A stretch of DNA of 64,000 nt from Anthoceros angustus (taxonomy: Eukaryota; Streptophyta; Anthocerotopsida; Anthocerotales; Anthocerotaceae), in NCBI GenBank assembly GCA_010909165.1, contig MU008184.1, forward strand, positions 868,001-932,000, given 5' to 3'. Shown one piece after another: positions 22,871-34,707 of the stretch. Numbering within the stretch: position 1 is the stretch's first letter; every line of letters begins with the position of its first letter. The position numbers and the translations under genes were made by a program. The notes beneath the pieces were generated by a model. That model was not told where the DNA came from, searched no databases, and was given only the letters and a program-made list of their open reading frames with translations.

Positions 22871-24116
22871 GGAGCTTAAACTCCCTTAAACCCAAACTAG
22901 CAAGATGCTTAAAATGCCTAGGTTGTGAAAGACCCTTTGTCAATATATCGAACGTTTTACAAGTCGCCACATATTGCACACGGACCAAACCACGTTACGC
23001 AACATCCCTAATATAATGATGATAAAGCTCGATATGCTTTGTTCTCGCATGAAACCTAGGATTAGCAACAAGAGATAGCGACATATTGTCACAAAACAAG
23101 GAAGTGGCATCCTCCTGTCAACTTGATAGAATCCAAAATTGCCGCTCCCATTCCACCTCTTTACAAGCATCGATTAGTGCCTTATATTCGGCCTCCGTAG
23201 AAGAAAGTGCCAAGGGCGCTTGTTTCTTGCATGACGCCATGACTCAAGCTAAAATGCACGCATAAGCCGACAAACTCCTTCTAGTGTCAAGATCATCCCA
23301 GTCTGCAAAGGATGTAAGAGTAAACTCTTGCCGCCACTTGATGTATAATGAAGACCATAAGCCAATGTACCCTTGAGGTAACGATATATCCTCTTCACGA
23401 TTCCGTTGAGGTTTACGGGTTCTTAAGCGAGAAACAACACGACGATAAGAAATATCGGCCTAGTCCAATTAGCAAAAATCAAACACCCAACCGCTTCAGA
23501 TAAGGAACAGTAGACATATCTTCCTTATCGCGATCATGGAGGCGCTCTATCGTAAGCTTCTCCCCGAATAAGGAGTTGTTGCGGTCGAGCATCCTCCAAA
23601 TGGAAACGTGTTAATATTTCCTTAAAATATTTTGTTTGATGAAGAACAATAACCCTTGTTGCCTCTCTAAGGATTTGAACTCCTAAACAAACTCCAGAGG
23701 ACCACAGTGGTCATCTCGAACTCCGACCGCAATATAGCCTTGACTTCATCCATCTGCTGCATACTATTACTAAGTAGGATTGCATCATCCACATACAAAG
23801 CTAAGATTACAAACAAGGCGCCTGCTAAAAGATAGAAAACATTTGTATCTGCCCAGGACTGAATGAACCCACAACGTTTCAAAAACTTCATAATCCGCTT
23901 AAACCAGGCTCTCGGACTCTGCTTTAATCCATATAAAGTCTTGAGCAGCTTACAAACCTTCTTTGGAAACTTCTTACTAACAAACCCTTCCGGCTGCGTC
24001 ATATAGAGAACCTCCTCAAGTTCACCATGCAAAAAAGCAGTACAAACATCCATTTGATGAAGTTCTAAATTAAACTCAGCCATAGCTAAAAGTATGCGGT
24101 GATGGAGGCTTAACAA
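22871..24116 (-). pseudogene. Copia B reverse transcriptase and RNase H
   Basis: The block 23,667-24,116 reads [20 protein letters not shown], then [20 protein letters not shown] and ILALYVDDAILLSNSM. YVDD is encoded at 23,784-23,795. Past the frameshift near 23,700, further minus-strand pieces correspond to RNase H and the usual copia pol C-terminus (YVATCKTFDI-like, about 22,930-22,970, then LGLREF). Pol is interrupted several times, so no active enzyme is expected. Confidence 0.85.
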
Positions 24117-24789
24117 GCTGGACTAAAGGTGTCTCCATAATCAATTCTCGGAATTTGACTAAAGCCCCTAGCAACCAATCTAGACTTATATCTAGCAATG
24201 GTCCCATCCCTTTAACTTAGTTTTGAAAACCCATTTACAAGTTATAGGCTTTCTCCCGTGGCGGATCCACAAGCTCCCAAGTGTTATTTTTAACAAGAGA
24301 GTTATACTCTCGCTATGGAGACCCGCCAATGTTCCCCATCGTGGCCATCTAAAGCTTCTCTATATGATCGAGGATCCGGTCTAACCTCGTATGGAAATAA
24401 ATGCTACATTAGTCAAGACTTCCTAAAGTCTATGATCGATACTACATCAATTCAATCGATCACGAGTACGACGCTCTCTCAATGAATACCGGGATCTGCT
24501 GCGGAGGGCGAACAACGATCATCAAGACCAGCAACCTCATCATCAAGGGAAGCATGAGAAGAAGTGGATCGCATCATCGAAGCAGTGAATCAACCACACC
24601 GGTATGGCACCGTATCATCTACAGTTCTGGAGCTAAAGGAAACTGTTCACCATCCAACGCTCCATCCGTCTGTGGAAACATAACTAGGGTCACTCATCCT
24701 CCTCGCGCACATCATCCATAGCGTCGGGAGCTAAAAGTAGTAGAATCAGTGTGGAAGTGATCTCCTTAAAGGTAACACTCCTCGCCAAC

Positions 24790-25640
24790 GCGTCATCTTA
24801 TAGGTCGAGGATCAAACAACTTGTATGCTTTGGATTCTTCCGAGTAGCCAAGAAAAATAAGAGGCTTCGACCTTGCATCTAACTTCCCCTCTTGGCCTCG
24901 GAATGAATGCAAAAAGGAGATCCAAAAACACGTAAATGAAGAAGACTTGGCTTGCGCCCAAAAGGCTTCATATATGCAACAGTGTAACGCAGTCACAACT
25001 CTATTCAAAATATAAGTAGTCAACTACGGCCTCATTTCAAAAGGATTTAGGAAGACCCAAGCCAACATGCTCGAGTCATTCCCATCAAGGTTTGATTCTT
25101 CCTTCGCAACTCCATTACATTGTTGTGTATAAGGAATGTAAAGTTGACGATGATCCCATCTGCTGAAAAAGCCCATCAAACCTATGGCGATGAAACTCTC
25201 CACCATTATCGCGGGAAGCACTTGACCAAATGTCTGTTTGTCTTTGAACCATAGGAATCCATGAGGAGATATGCTCAAAGACGTCACTCTTCAACTGCAA
25301 GGGAAAGGTCCATGTATAGCGTGAAAAATCATCTGAGAGAAAGATAATACTCGGACCCACCAAGTGATTTCCGGAAGCTTTCCGCTAGATCCGCATGTAT
25401 CAACTCCAAAAGCGCTTTAGCTCGAGTAGCCGATTGATTCTTAAAAGGAAGCTCCTTCCGCTTGGACAAGATACACGCCTGCAGAAGCAAGGTGCTTGAA
25501 ACAAGGAGGCAGCTTCTCTCGGTAGCGACTTGAGTGAGACATCAAGTTGTTTAGCCTTATTGACATGACCTAGACGCATGCCATAAGCTAGCTTGATGAG
25601 AAGAAGAGGTTACTAAAGCATGAGCACTAGGAGTAAAAGT
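24790..25640 (-). pseudogene. Copia B integrase
   Basis: Pieces in three minus-strand frames give pre-integrase and integrase motifs: DDFSRYTWTFPLQLKSDVFE (25,310-25,345), DNGGEFHRHRFDGLF (25,175-25,215), YTQQCNGVAKEESNLDGN-like (25,070-25,130) and TTYILNRV (25,000-25,025). The DNGGEF aspartate and the downstream Q.NGVAE-like block are parts of the rve catalytic core. Frameshifts occur at several of the junctions. Confidence 0.8.
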
Positions 25641-26089
25641 ACAAGGAGAAATATCGTCATACAAATCATCAACTAAGGTAGCCTTTGCAACATAATTCCT
25701 CGCAATTGTAATCTATACATATAACAATGCAAATGTTCAAAGCTAAACCCAAAGTCACCAGCGTATAATGACTCTAATGAAAGCAAGTTTTGCTCATTGC
25801 GAGAACAAACAACACATCGTAGCAAGCTTGTACCATCTAACAAAGGTATGCAAACTTCACCACTACCTTCCACTTCTAGTCCCCTAGAATCACCAACATA
25901 AAGACGAAAAGGTGATTGATAGCTGAACTTAGAAAATAGCTTCCTGTTGTTACAAATGTGCGAAGTAGATCCAATCTACAAACCACATAAATGAATTCTC
26001 CTTACTCGAAATTAGACACACAATAACAGTAGCTGCTTTTATGTTGCTTGTTGTAAGATGCTCCTTGGTACTAACATGAGCCAAAGGAC

Positions 26090-26909
26090 GAACTTCCTTC
26101 TTTGGTTCTTTGCCTTTTCTTTCTCGCAATCACGCTCCCAATGCCTGGAATTTGACACGCCATAAGCACCTGCCGCTTGACAGAGGAGAAGAGGCGGCGG
26201 ACAAACCTACTCCTTTCTTGTTCTTATTGTTGTGCCCTGGTCCTTTTCCTTTGCAACGTAAAGCACCTTCTCCCGAGGCGAGCGAAGGCCACGACTTATG
26301 GCGACTGCTCCTCTTGCAGGAGAGCCCCAATCAAGTCATTCAACGTTATAAGGGAAGGTCTACCAGCACTCACACGATAAGAAGCTCGAATGGAGGTATT
26401 TTGGCTTGACACGAAGTTCGAAAGAAGCCGGTGGATAGCAATTGAGCAAGCCCACTTGGCCATACTAGATCCAAGAGCATGAATGAGATCGCAAATGGCG
26501 AACTTCACAATATGTGGTCCCACGGATCTCCTTCTCGCAGCTTCGTGCCATAAAACTCATTCCTAGCATGTACAAGCGTAAGAATATTTTGCACTGATAT
26601 GTATCTTTCACCAACCCAAACCTCACCTGTTGGTAAGGACTCCACCTCCGTAACAGTAGTTTCATCTATACTTGAAAGTAGAATAGCAAAAGCTATTTTG
26701 TTCCCCTTTTTCCACTTGTCCACCATGTCTTGAGTAACACCTGGAATTGTGATATCAGGTTTAGGAAGAGAACCGTCAACATATTCCCACACATCTCTGG
26801 CATCCAAGAATGCTCGCATCCGGGCACGCCAGCTCTCATAACGGGAAGCTTTGCCATCAAACCGGTCCTTCTCCTTAAATTCACAGATAGGTAGCTCAAG
26901 AGTTGTCAA
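26090..26909 (-). pseudogene. Copia B gag
   Basis: The gag starts MTTLELPICEFKEKDRFDGK at 26,909 and reads on through WRARMRAFLDARDVWEYVDG, IAFAILLSSIDETTVTEVE and VQNILTLVHARNEFYGTKLR (to about 26,510). This is the UBN2/DUF4219-type copia capsid region. Further down, a zinc-knuckle relic (HWERDC-like) lies near 26,120-26,150. It is closely related to copia A gag (DARDVLEYVDG; ARNDFYGLRMKDGD), so A and B belong to one lineage. Confidence 0.85.
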
Positions 26910-26949
26910 AGCACCACTAGCGTATCATGGTAAGAGGAATGGAACAGCA

Positions 26950-28138
26950 GGGGTCTAGATCAAGAGGTTGAGGAACTGAGGTATTTGTATTCAAACGTGC
27001 TAGCTGTTGAAGAGTTGAAGCAATTTGAGAATTTAACCTAGCACCTCGTTCGAGTCGAGAGTCATCCATAAGGGATCTGGTCTTACTGCATCATCATGCT
27101 CACTACTGGAAGATGAGTCCGACATACACAATCTAGAAAGAAAGGTAAATGACCTCTAAACTCTAGACTTACAGAGATAAACTATACAAGAGTTCTTATT
27201 CTAAAAGAAGAAACTAAGAAATCTCAAGTCGTTTCGCATCATAAAGCAGGTTCAACTTATAAAGCGAAACGTTATTACAACTTAAATGCACCAAAGACCT
27301 AAAAAGGAACCCAAAACGATATTCCAACTTATGCATCAATGCCCTAAAAGGCCACCCGAACCGATATTCCAACTTAAGCGCACCAAAGCCCTAAAAGGAA
27401 CCCGAAACGATATGCCAACTTAAGCGCACGAAGCCCTAAAAGAACCCATTTCGTTTCCGTTAAAACCACCGCGACAGGATGACGCACACCGCGACCAAGC
27501 AAGGCAAGCACCGCTTCAGATCACGCTCACATGTGCCGCGCCCATCCTGATCCGAGTTACAGCAATCCTGCATCGCGATGCGGAGGAAGCCGGCATCTTC
27601 ACGCGCTCCCTTCGCCATAAAGTCTCGGCGCAATTGACAGCCACAGTCGCAATACTGAGATGATTTCCGGCCCTGTGACTCACCAAATCTCTCCAGTAAG
27701 CCAGCAATTCTAACAGCGAAGCAATCGAGACGGGTCGCCTGCCTGCCTGCTCATCCAGGATGCGCCTAAGCAGAGTCTCGATGCTGTCCAGCCGGGAAAG
27801 AGACGTGAATTCAGGTGCTCTCCTCCTCCTGATCTGAACTGGCTAGGAAATCAGCTAGGATTCTTCCGAGACACCTGCATCCCATCATAGAACAGGTCGC
27901 GCCGTGACAGAGCATGTTGTGATCTCCTACCATGGCCCGATCTCAATGGCTGATTCACAAGCCTGTCAGCAAACCGAGAATGAATCCGTCAAAACACATC
28001 TTCCCGACGCGCCATCAGATTGTGAGAAATGAGGCATTTATCACGTAGATAAATACACCAGCAAATCTCCACAACAATTTCCCATAGACAATGGCTAGCA
28101 AATCATCTACAAAATACGGATTGTGGCAAAAGAAATTC
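26950..28138 (-). other. Copia B 5' leader with 46-bp tandem array
   Basis: Untranslated leader between the PBS and gag. At about 27,268-27,445 there are roughly four copies of a 45-46 bp unit (acgatattccaacttaagcgcaccaaagccctaaaaggaacccga), recognisable at 27,318, 27,363 and 27,409. The ccctaaa core is shared with the leader array of copia D. No gene is seen. Confidence 0.7.
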
Positions 28139-28154
28139 CATGGCTCTGATACCA
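28139..28154 (-). other. Copia B primer-binding site (tRNA-iMet)
   Basis: The minus strand reads TGGTATCAGAGCCATG directly after the LTR end. It is complementary to the 3' end of plant initiator tRNA-Met. Confidence 0.93.
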
Positions 28155-28298
28155 TGACAAAGACAACGGAAGCATATATTGAAAATAAGAGCAATAATAC
28201 AAAAATCTTGGTCCATGTTTAAATAGTATATTAAGGATAACCCTAATTAAACTAATCTACCACTAACCGAGTTAGGGTAAACACAATTAACTCTAACA
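28155..28298 (-). repeat. Copia B 5' LTR (right copy)
   Basis: TG...CA ended, 144 bp, followed by TSD TCATA at 28,299-28,303. It is the partner of 21,844-21,987. Confidence 0.93.
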
Positions 28299-29110
28299 TC
28301 ATATTTGTGGCCTATAAACTCACCTCCATTGTCTGATCGCAGGCACTTGACCCGATCGTCCGTCGCCTTTTGTACCATGGGAATCCACGGTTTTTATCAA
28401 AGGCCTCACTTTTCCTTTGAGTGGGAAGGTCCAAGTGTACCTGCTAAAGTCATATGTGAGTGACAAGTAATACTCAGCTCCTCCTAATGAAGGCACTTGC
28501 ATCTTTCCAGCAATGTCCATGTGGACCAGCCCTAGAACATCATTCGCTCTTGTAGCATTTTTGTTCTTAAAGGGCAGCTCCTTCTGTTTGGACAGGACAC
28601 ATGACTTGCATACAGGAAGATTTTTGAAGCATGAAGGTAACTTCTCTTTGTAGTAGTCACCTGCGGACATGAGGTCCAACTTGACCTTGTTCACATGTCC
28701 AAGTCTCACATGCCATAGGTTCGCTTGAGACCTAGATGTAGTAACATTTACTGCCGGATTATGATCTCCCACAGACAGCTGGTAGAGGTCATTAATCAGG
28801 AGTCCTTTTGCTAAGCACACATTAGGTTGTGATGGACTATACAAACAGCATGAGTCCTTCTCGAAGCGAAAAGCAAACTCTGACGTTTGTGTGAGGGCTC
28901 TGATTGACAGCAGGTTCTTTGACATAGCTGGAACATAAAGTACATCCAGCAGTTCCAACGTGAACCACCGGAAGCAGTACTGCTCCACTTCCATATACTC
29001 CCACGTGAATCTCCACATTACCGACCGTGGAGATTGCCGGTGGTGAATAGGTGGCGATTGTTACACACATGTGAAGTTGCCCCTGAGTCAATGAACCAGA
29101 GTGAACAGGT
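28299..29110 (-). pseudogene. Copia A protease relic, pre-integrase and integrase N-half
   Basis: The minus strand reads LDVLYVPAMSKNLLSIRALT (end of the retropepsin-like region), then LWHVRLGHVNKVKLDLMSAG and CKSCVLSKQKELPFKN, forming the HHCC zinc domain (GAG-pre-integrase). It continues into the rve core: VHMDIAGKMQVPSLGGAEYY and YDFSRYTWTFPL. A SDNGGEF-type sequence is encoded at 28,318-28,335, exactly where copia B interrupts. The second half resumes at 21,843. One frameshift lies near 28,420. Confidence 0.85.
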
Positions 29111-29149
29111 TTCTCTCGAAGTCAAGCGATCATTAAGATCGTCGCCTTA

Positions 29150-29708
29150 TGAGCACTTTGAGAGCTTGACTTGTTGCCTTTTCAAAGAACATGCTTCGGT
29201 TTTGACTCCTTCTGAGCCTCACCAGCTTTCTTCTTACGACAATCTCGTTCCCAGTGGCCAGGCAGTTGGCACCAATTGCAGTTGCCTTGCCTTTTGGGAT
29301 TTCCAGACGAGGCTTTCTTCCCCTTATCCTTCCCCTTCCCAAAAGGTTTCTTAGAAGCAACTAACACCTTCTACCTCGACTTTTGCGAGCGAGAAGGTCG
29401 TGTTGCTCTTCTTGATAGAGAGCACCCACAAGCTCATTGAAAGTGAGTGTGGAGACACCACCCGGATGCACCAACGGACGTGTAAGGTACGTGTCGTGGA
29501 CACAAAGTTTTGATAGGACTGAGGGAGACTGGACAACAATTTGCTGTGATGTCTATATCGGATCTGGTTCCTCCCAGTATTATTGCTCATTGTCTTAATT
29601 AGCAGGCCGGAAATGTGAGTACCCATTGTGTCCCCATCCTTCATTCTGAGTCCATAGAAGTCGTTCCTTGCAGCAACAAGGGTTAAAATGTTCCTCACTT
29701 GATACGTA
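29150..29708 (-). pseudogene. Copia A gag C-terminal half with zinc knuckle
   Basis: The block starts within capsid (VRNILTLVAARNDFYGLRMK) and reaches a CX2CX4HX4C knuckle, CNWCQLPGHWERDC, at about 29,235-29,280. The N-terminal half of this gag sits at 54,335-54,661. The two join at VWTQLTDT / YV..VRNIL when copia C is removed. TSD ACGTA occupies 29,704-29,708. Confidence 0.88.
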
Positions 29709-29988
29709 TGATGAGAATCATAGCTGTTCTAGGTAGCAAAACATAGCAAGCAGATAGTAGAAAGCTTTGCACAAAAAGAGTTGTATGCATTGATAATAGA
29801 AAGTACAAAGCCTTTATATAGGCTAAGTGGTTATAACCATAAGGTGGTTGTAACCATAAGTAGTTCTAACCTCTAAGTGGTTGTAACAACTAACTACTCA
29901 TTAAACTACCTAAAGCCCTAAGAACTAAATTAATTAATAGCCTTAGGTGCCCTAGTGAAGAGTGCCCTAAATAGGTCATATTTCATCA
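29709..29988 (-). repeat. Copia C 3' LTR (left copy)
   Basis: 280 bp, TG...CA ended, TSD ACGTA on its left. Differences from the right copy lie mainly at agctgttctagg, agcaagcagatag and tgcacaaaaag, where the right copy is shorter. Confidence 0.93.
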
Positions 29989-31745
29989 CTCCCACTCACT
30001 ATGAACTAGGTGTGAAGAATGGCTTCAAAATGAGACTAAAAGGCTAGTTAGCTCCCACTAACTTGAAAGCTATCCACTAAGAAAACAATTAAAACTGGCT
30101 TAAGTTACATTTAAGCAGAATTTAATGTAATCAAAATTAATTACCAAAAACTTAATTAGGAAATGGTAAATTCCTAAACAAGGTAAAAGATAAAAGTAAA
30201 ACTTAAACTAGGTTAATCTTAAACCAAAGGTAAAAGTAAAACTTAAATGGGTAAGGCCCATATGATGCCGTCCGTATGCCCCTGGCATACGTTATGTACC
30301 CTCCCCTCATACGGTTTTATTCCTCCTCCCCTCGCCTCCCGCTCCCTCGCTCTCGCTCAAAGAAACTTGGCCATGGCCCTGAAAATCGTGGGGAAGGGCG
30401 CCTCGGAGGACGCGCCACCGGCGGGCGCCCGCGCGCCCGCCCATGTGCACACTGGCGTGCGGCGCCGATTAGAAGATGGCAGCCACTGCGGTGGAAGAAG
30501 AAGAGGAGTGCGGCCTGGGAGGGACGCGCCTCGAGGAGCAACGCCCCTCACAGGCGGTGCCACAGTGATCCTCCACGCCTAAATGGATTCCAACCTTTGT
30601 GGAGAGCCCACCACGTTTCCGGTGGTAGGAAGTGGTAGCTCGTGAGGTTGAAGTCACCGGAGAGAGGTGGAATTTGTTCCCGGTGGAGGTCGCCAGATGT
30701 GAGTGCTGCGGAGTGTCTCACCCAAGCCGGAGATTAAAGATCTTGCCCCATGTCTTGTCTCAATTTGTTGAAGTGCCCGCTGCTAATCCCAAGCCAACAC
30801 TCCAAATGCGGCAAGCCGTCACCAGTTGTGTGCGGATGAGAGATCGTCGAGGAAGATTCAAAGCTCTTGTGGAGAAGAAATCGCGAGATTGTTCTCTCGA
30901 TACAAGTGCCTTGGAAGAATCTTCATTGAAGGGCTTCCTCGATGATGAAGGAGGCTGAAATCTCAAGTAAAGCATGTGTGTAATAAGGCATTCCCCTGTC
31001 ATGAAGGGAGGCACCTTGGGCGATGGATGCCCCCCTTTTTTGAGGAGAGGCACCTAGTTGTAAGCCCGTTTGTGGGCATCTTCAAATGACCATTTTCCAG
31101 TTCAAAAATATTAATTGTGATGAATTTTCTGATACTATTTTCGCAGATTTATGTATGGAAAATTATGGAAAAAGGAAAATGAAAATGAAAATGAAGAAAA
31201 TGAGAAAATGAAAAGGTAGACATGCTTTTGTGACTCTAAAAGGTGTTCTAACTTATTTTCTCTTGCTAAAACTTGCCCATTTTATTAGATTTCTTTTGCC
31301 CCGAAAAGACATAGAATAGGAAACATAGATTGGAAGCCCGGCATATATCCCAAGGGTGATGATGTGAAGCTCATCTATATAATCACTAATATGAAAGGGG
31401 GAGACGTACCACCATGCTCCTATGTTTGCCAGGAAACTAAGATACACATGATACGGGTTATGTATGCTGTCTGTGAAGAATTTCCGGACATATGATCCAT
31501 GTCTATCGTAAGTATTCCTGAGGCTAAGAAAATATGGAAAAGTTTTAATTAGCAAAATATTATTTAATATTTTAATATTATTTTCTAGAGCACCTCAACT
31601 ATGTATGAAGGAGAGGATCAGGCCTATGTTAAGATTGAGGATGATTGTTCAAGACTTAGAATAGAATATTGGACTAGTTTTTAAGGTTATCTTAAGTAGA
31701 CCAATTTTTAAGGATGAACTATAGGTGGAGGCTTAGACAATGTGT
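29989..31745 (-). other. Copia C 3' region without recognised gene
   Basis: After the polypurine tract there are AT-rich sequence with a repeated ggtaaaagtaaaacttaaa motif (30,180-30,245), a GC-rich stretch (30,300-30,560), a weak plus-strand ORF (30,632-30,958), a small inverted motif ggaggcacctt / gagaggcacctag around 31,005-31,055, and an aaaatg microsatellite (31,170-31,217). None gives a recognisable protein. An unrecognised small insertion is possible. Confidence 0.4.
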
Positions 31746-32960
31746 CCAATATACCTAAACATTTCATATGTTTCTGTATTCAATGCCTAGTGACTTTGTT
31801 AATAAATCAGCGTTATCTAAAGTTTGAACATAACTAATATCTATAGTTTTATCCTCTATTTTCTCTCGATGTAATGATATTCGACAATATGTTTAGTTCT
31901 AGAGTGGAAGACAGGTTCCTTGACAAGGCTATAGCTCACGACTATCACTCAACAACAAGGTGGGCTTTTCACCTTGTGATGAAGTTCACTCAAGGTTAGC
32001 CTAGTCCATACTATGTCTTTAGCAACCGAGGTTAGTACTCTATACTCACTCGAGTCTGGACAAGGCTATGGTTGGTTGTTTCTTACTTGACCAGATATGG
32101 TGCTCCCCAATAGCGATCGTAACGATACGGATCTGCGTGTCGGTCACCGGCATAGTCGGCGTCGGTGTCGTTAATGTGCGTCTTTATGCGGTGTATACTT
32201 GAATGTCAATCCTGCATGGTACCCTTGAGGTATCGAATATGCGCTTAGTTGACATCCGGTGTTCACGTCGAGTTCTCGATTGTGAGCAGGGCGACTTCAA
32301 AGATATATCCGGTCGGTGAAGTTGGATAAATATATAAGTGTGCCAACAGATGTCGATATGGGACTGACATTTCCAACTTATCTTGTCTTGTCTTTGGACT
32401 CATATCCATGGTAAGCGGACTAGCAAAGGTGTAGGTGCGTTTCGCATCTTCAAGTCCAAACTTGGTTAAACTTTCTTTAATGTACTTGGTTTGAACAATA
32501 CTCGAGTCTTGTTTGCTCGATCTCTAATAATGTTGACACCAAGTGCATATGTCATTTCTCCTAAATCGGACATTTCATAAAAGTCTTGAGCCGACTTTTG
32601 ATCTCGGCTAGGAGAGTAAGAGTTTGTGGCCATGAATACGTCGACGAGAGCAATAAGTAAAAGGTATCATTGCGATATTAGGATATACATGCATGCATCG
32701 GCATCACTTTGCGGAAGCCTCTTTGATGAGTTTCACATGTATGTCCATATTCCAATTTTACCAGTTGCTTGAGACCATACAAGCCTTTAATTAGTCTGCA
32801 TACCCAATCTTCCTTGCCTTTAACCTCATAACCTTCGGGCTGTTTCATGTAGATTTCTTCTTGAAGACGGCCATAGAGATATGTTGTCTTCACATCCATC
32901 ATATGAAGCTCAAGATCATGATGGGCTGTTAAGGCGAAGATTATTCTAAGGGAAGCAAAC
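31746..32960 (-). pseudogene. Copia C reverse transcriptase and RNase H
   Basis: The block 32,740-32,902 reads MMDVKTTYLYGRLQEEIYMK, then PEGYEVKGKEDWVCRLIKGL and YGLKQ, a copia RT signature. The YVDD region near 32,630-32,655 is altered (LVDVF-like). Further pieces are QDFYEMSDLGEM-like at 32,545-32,600 and, near 31,790-31,860, REKIEDKTIDISYVQT, the RNase H end. The family differs clearly from A and B. The frames are heavily broken. Confidence 0.78.
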
Positions 32961-33158
32961 TTTGCTACCGGCGAATGTGGCCCATGGGAGGTAATCTAAA
33001 CCCGATCCGGGTGAATCCCACAGCCACAAGGCGTGCTTTGTATCTCTCAATGGAACCATCTCCTTTTCTCTTAATTTTGAATACCCATTTTGCTGGTGAC
33101 TATCTTCCTACCCTTAGGTGGCTTAACCAATTCCCATGTAGAGTTACTAATGAGAGAG

Positions 33159-33760
33159 TTATATTATAATCTCACTACCTTCCATAAGGTCTTTTTCGAG
33201 AAAGCTTGTTTTAAGGTAAGAGGTTCTTGGATCTATGGTTGCCTTGTATACACTTGTGAGTAAAGTGATACGGGGAAGAGGATCATCAAAAACAGCTAGA
33301 TATCCTAAAGGAGGTTCCTTCCATCCTGCGGGTCCGGGGATTGCAGGACGGGTTCTTAAGTTGTACCTTTGTGTAGGTTCTGGTGCATCTTCCACTGGAG
33401 CAGGAACATCAATAGGATCATGGTGCTCCATGTCATTCACTGGAGGGTCATCATGCTCTTCATCAAGAGTGTCAACTGGCTCCTCGACTTGAATGTTGTC
33501 GCCATCTGGTGGTGTTTCATGTGGAATAGATGCTAACTCCTCCTCCTCCTGCAGAATAGGTTCAACTACGGGAACACGTAGAGCAGGAACTGGAAATTGA
33601 GTGATATAATCAGTATCATCAAATGAGGAGGTATCTGAGGGCTCTTCGGAAGAGACGTCCTCAGGGCCGGATGTACCAGCTCCCACTGCTGGGGAAAAGA
33701 GGTAAGACTCATGAAAAGTAACACTCCTGGCATATATAAGCTTCCGTGTGGTGGGTTCAA
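33159..33760 (-). pseudogene. Copia C integrase-RT linker (acidic)
   Basis: The segment 33,159-33,686 encodes about 175 residues rich in Glu, Asp and Pro (SSEEPSDTSSFDDTDYI, DTLDEEHDDPPVND) ending in RYNLRTRPAIPGPAGWKEPP, the usual copia linker that leads into RT. It is one of the few long intact stretches of this element. The preceding MNPPHGSLYMPGVLLFMS piece (33,760 downward) overlaps in another frame. Confidence 0.8.
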
Positions 33761-34144
33761 ATAGCTTGTAACCTTTGATGCCTTGGTGTAGCCAATGAAT
33801 AGATATTTGGCAGCTTTTGGATCTAACTTCTTGCGTTGTACTTTAGGGATAAAGACATATGCAGGAGATCCAAAAATTGAAGGTGATCTATGGAAGGCTT
33901 GTTGCCGGTGAATGCTTCATATGGAGTCATACCTTGAGCGAGGAAGTCGGCGATTCATGAGATAGGTTGCTGTAAGGAGGGCCTCAGCCCAATAAGCTTT
34001 GGATAAGTTAGCTTGTGTTAACAGGCAACCTGTGATCTCTTGGAGGCCGAGATTCTTATTTTCTGCGACGCCATTTTGCTAAGGAGTGTATACGACACTA
34101 AGTTGTTGAGCTACGCCTTCAGCTCGACAAAATTCAGCAAATAA
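33761..34144 (-). pseudogene. Copia C integrase, C-terminal half
   Basis: Starting at 34,144 the minus strand reads LFAEFCRAEGVAQQLSVVYT, P-stop-QNGVAENKNLGLQE, YWAEALLTATYLMNR and FGSPAYVFIPKVQRKKLD. The stop is a TAG where CAG is expected. The integrase N-half, ending SHRFNM, is at 43,547-43,600 and again at about 45,215-45,260. Joining FNM to LFAEF restores the expected spacing, which proves that T inserted within this codon run. Confidence 0.85.
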
Positions 34145-34148
34145 CATG

Positions 34149-34172
34149 GTAATTCTGTAAAGAGGTTTATAT
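34149..34172 (+). repeat. Left terminal inverted repeat of T
   Basis: Pairs with 43,519-43,542 in reverse complement, with mismatches at positions 13 and 20. Confidence 0.85.
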
Positions 34173-34707
34173 AACCCCTTCCTGTTGCGTGAGAACCCTT
34201 TGGAAAATCACTCGGTATCTAAATCACGCCAAAGCCATCACGGTCTCGACAATGGACCATTCTTGGCCCCTGACTAAGTCATGAACAACACAATTGAGGC
34301 ATACACGGTAGCGACAGCAGTGCGGCGGGCTGCGGCGCTGGATGAAGCCATGAATGATGGAAGAGGGACGTTTTAAATGTGCCATAAAATGGCACCGATA
34401 GACACATGGCATAATGAAGTTTATATGGAATCCTAATACATTGGATCCGGTTACTGCGGGCTATTCGGGTCTCAAGCGGGCCTGAGCGAGCGAATCTAAA
34501 ACTACGCTAGGTTTCGTATCGCTCCAGTTCTTAATCCATGTCATTCTCACCCAAAGCGTTGTCATCGTTGTTAACCTCCGCTTGGACAGACGCGCGTGGG
34601 AGGTTGCCATATGGTATCCGGCGTTTGTCCTTCCTCCAACAATTAGCCCGTTACGGTCTTCATCCTCCGCACTCAAAGAAACAACTTGGGCCTTTGAACA
34701 ATCCTTT

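Larger units (their letters stand above)
21844..28298 (-). mobile_element. Copia B, complete element nested in copia A
   Basis: Two 144-bp LTRs (21,844-21,987 and 28,155-28,298), both tgacaaagac...ctctaaca, bound a 6.2 kb interior. TSD TCATA flanks both sides. On the minus strand the PBS next to the 5' LTR is TGGTATCAGAGCCATG (28,139-28,154), a perfect match to the 3' end of plant initiator tRNA-Met. A purine tract AAGTGGGG abuts the 3' LTR (21,988-21,995). Pol order is gag, integrase, RT, RNase H. The LTRs differ at only a few positions, but the coding region is broken by many frameshifts. Confidence 0.93.

Noticed and set aside
30247-30958. Plus-strand ORFs suggesting a small gene in the 3' region of copia C
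   Set aside because: No domain, biased composition, and no splice or promoter support.
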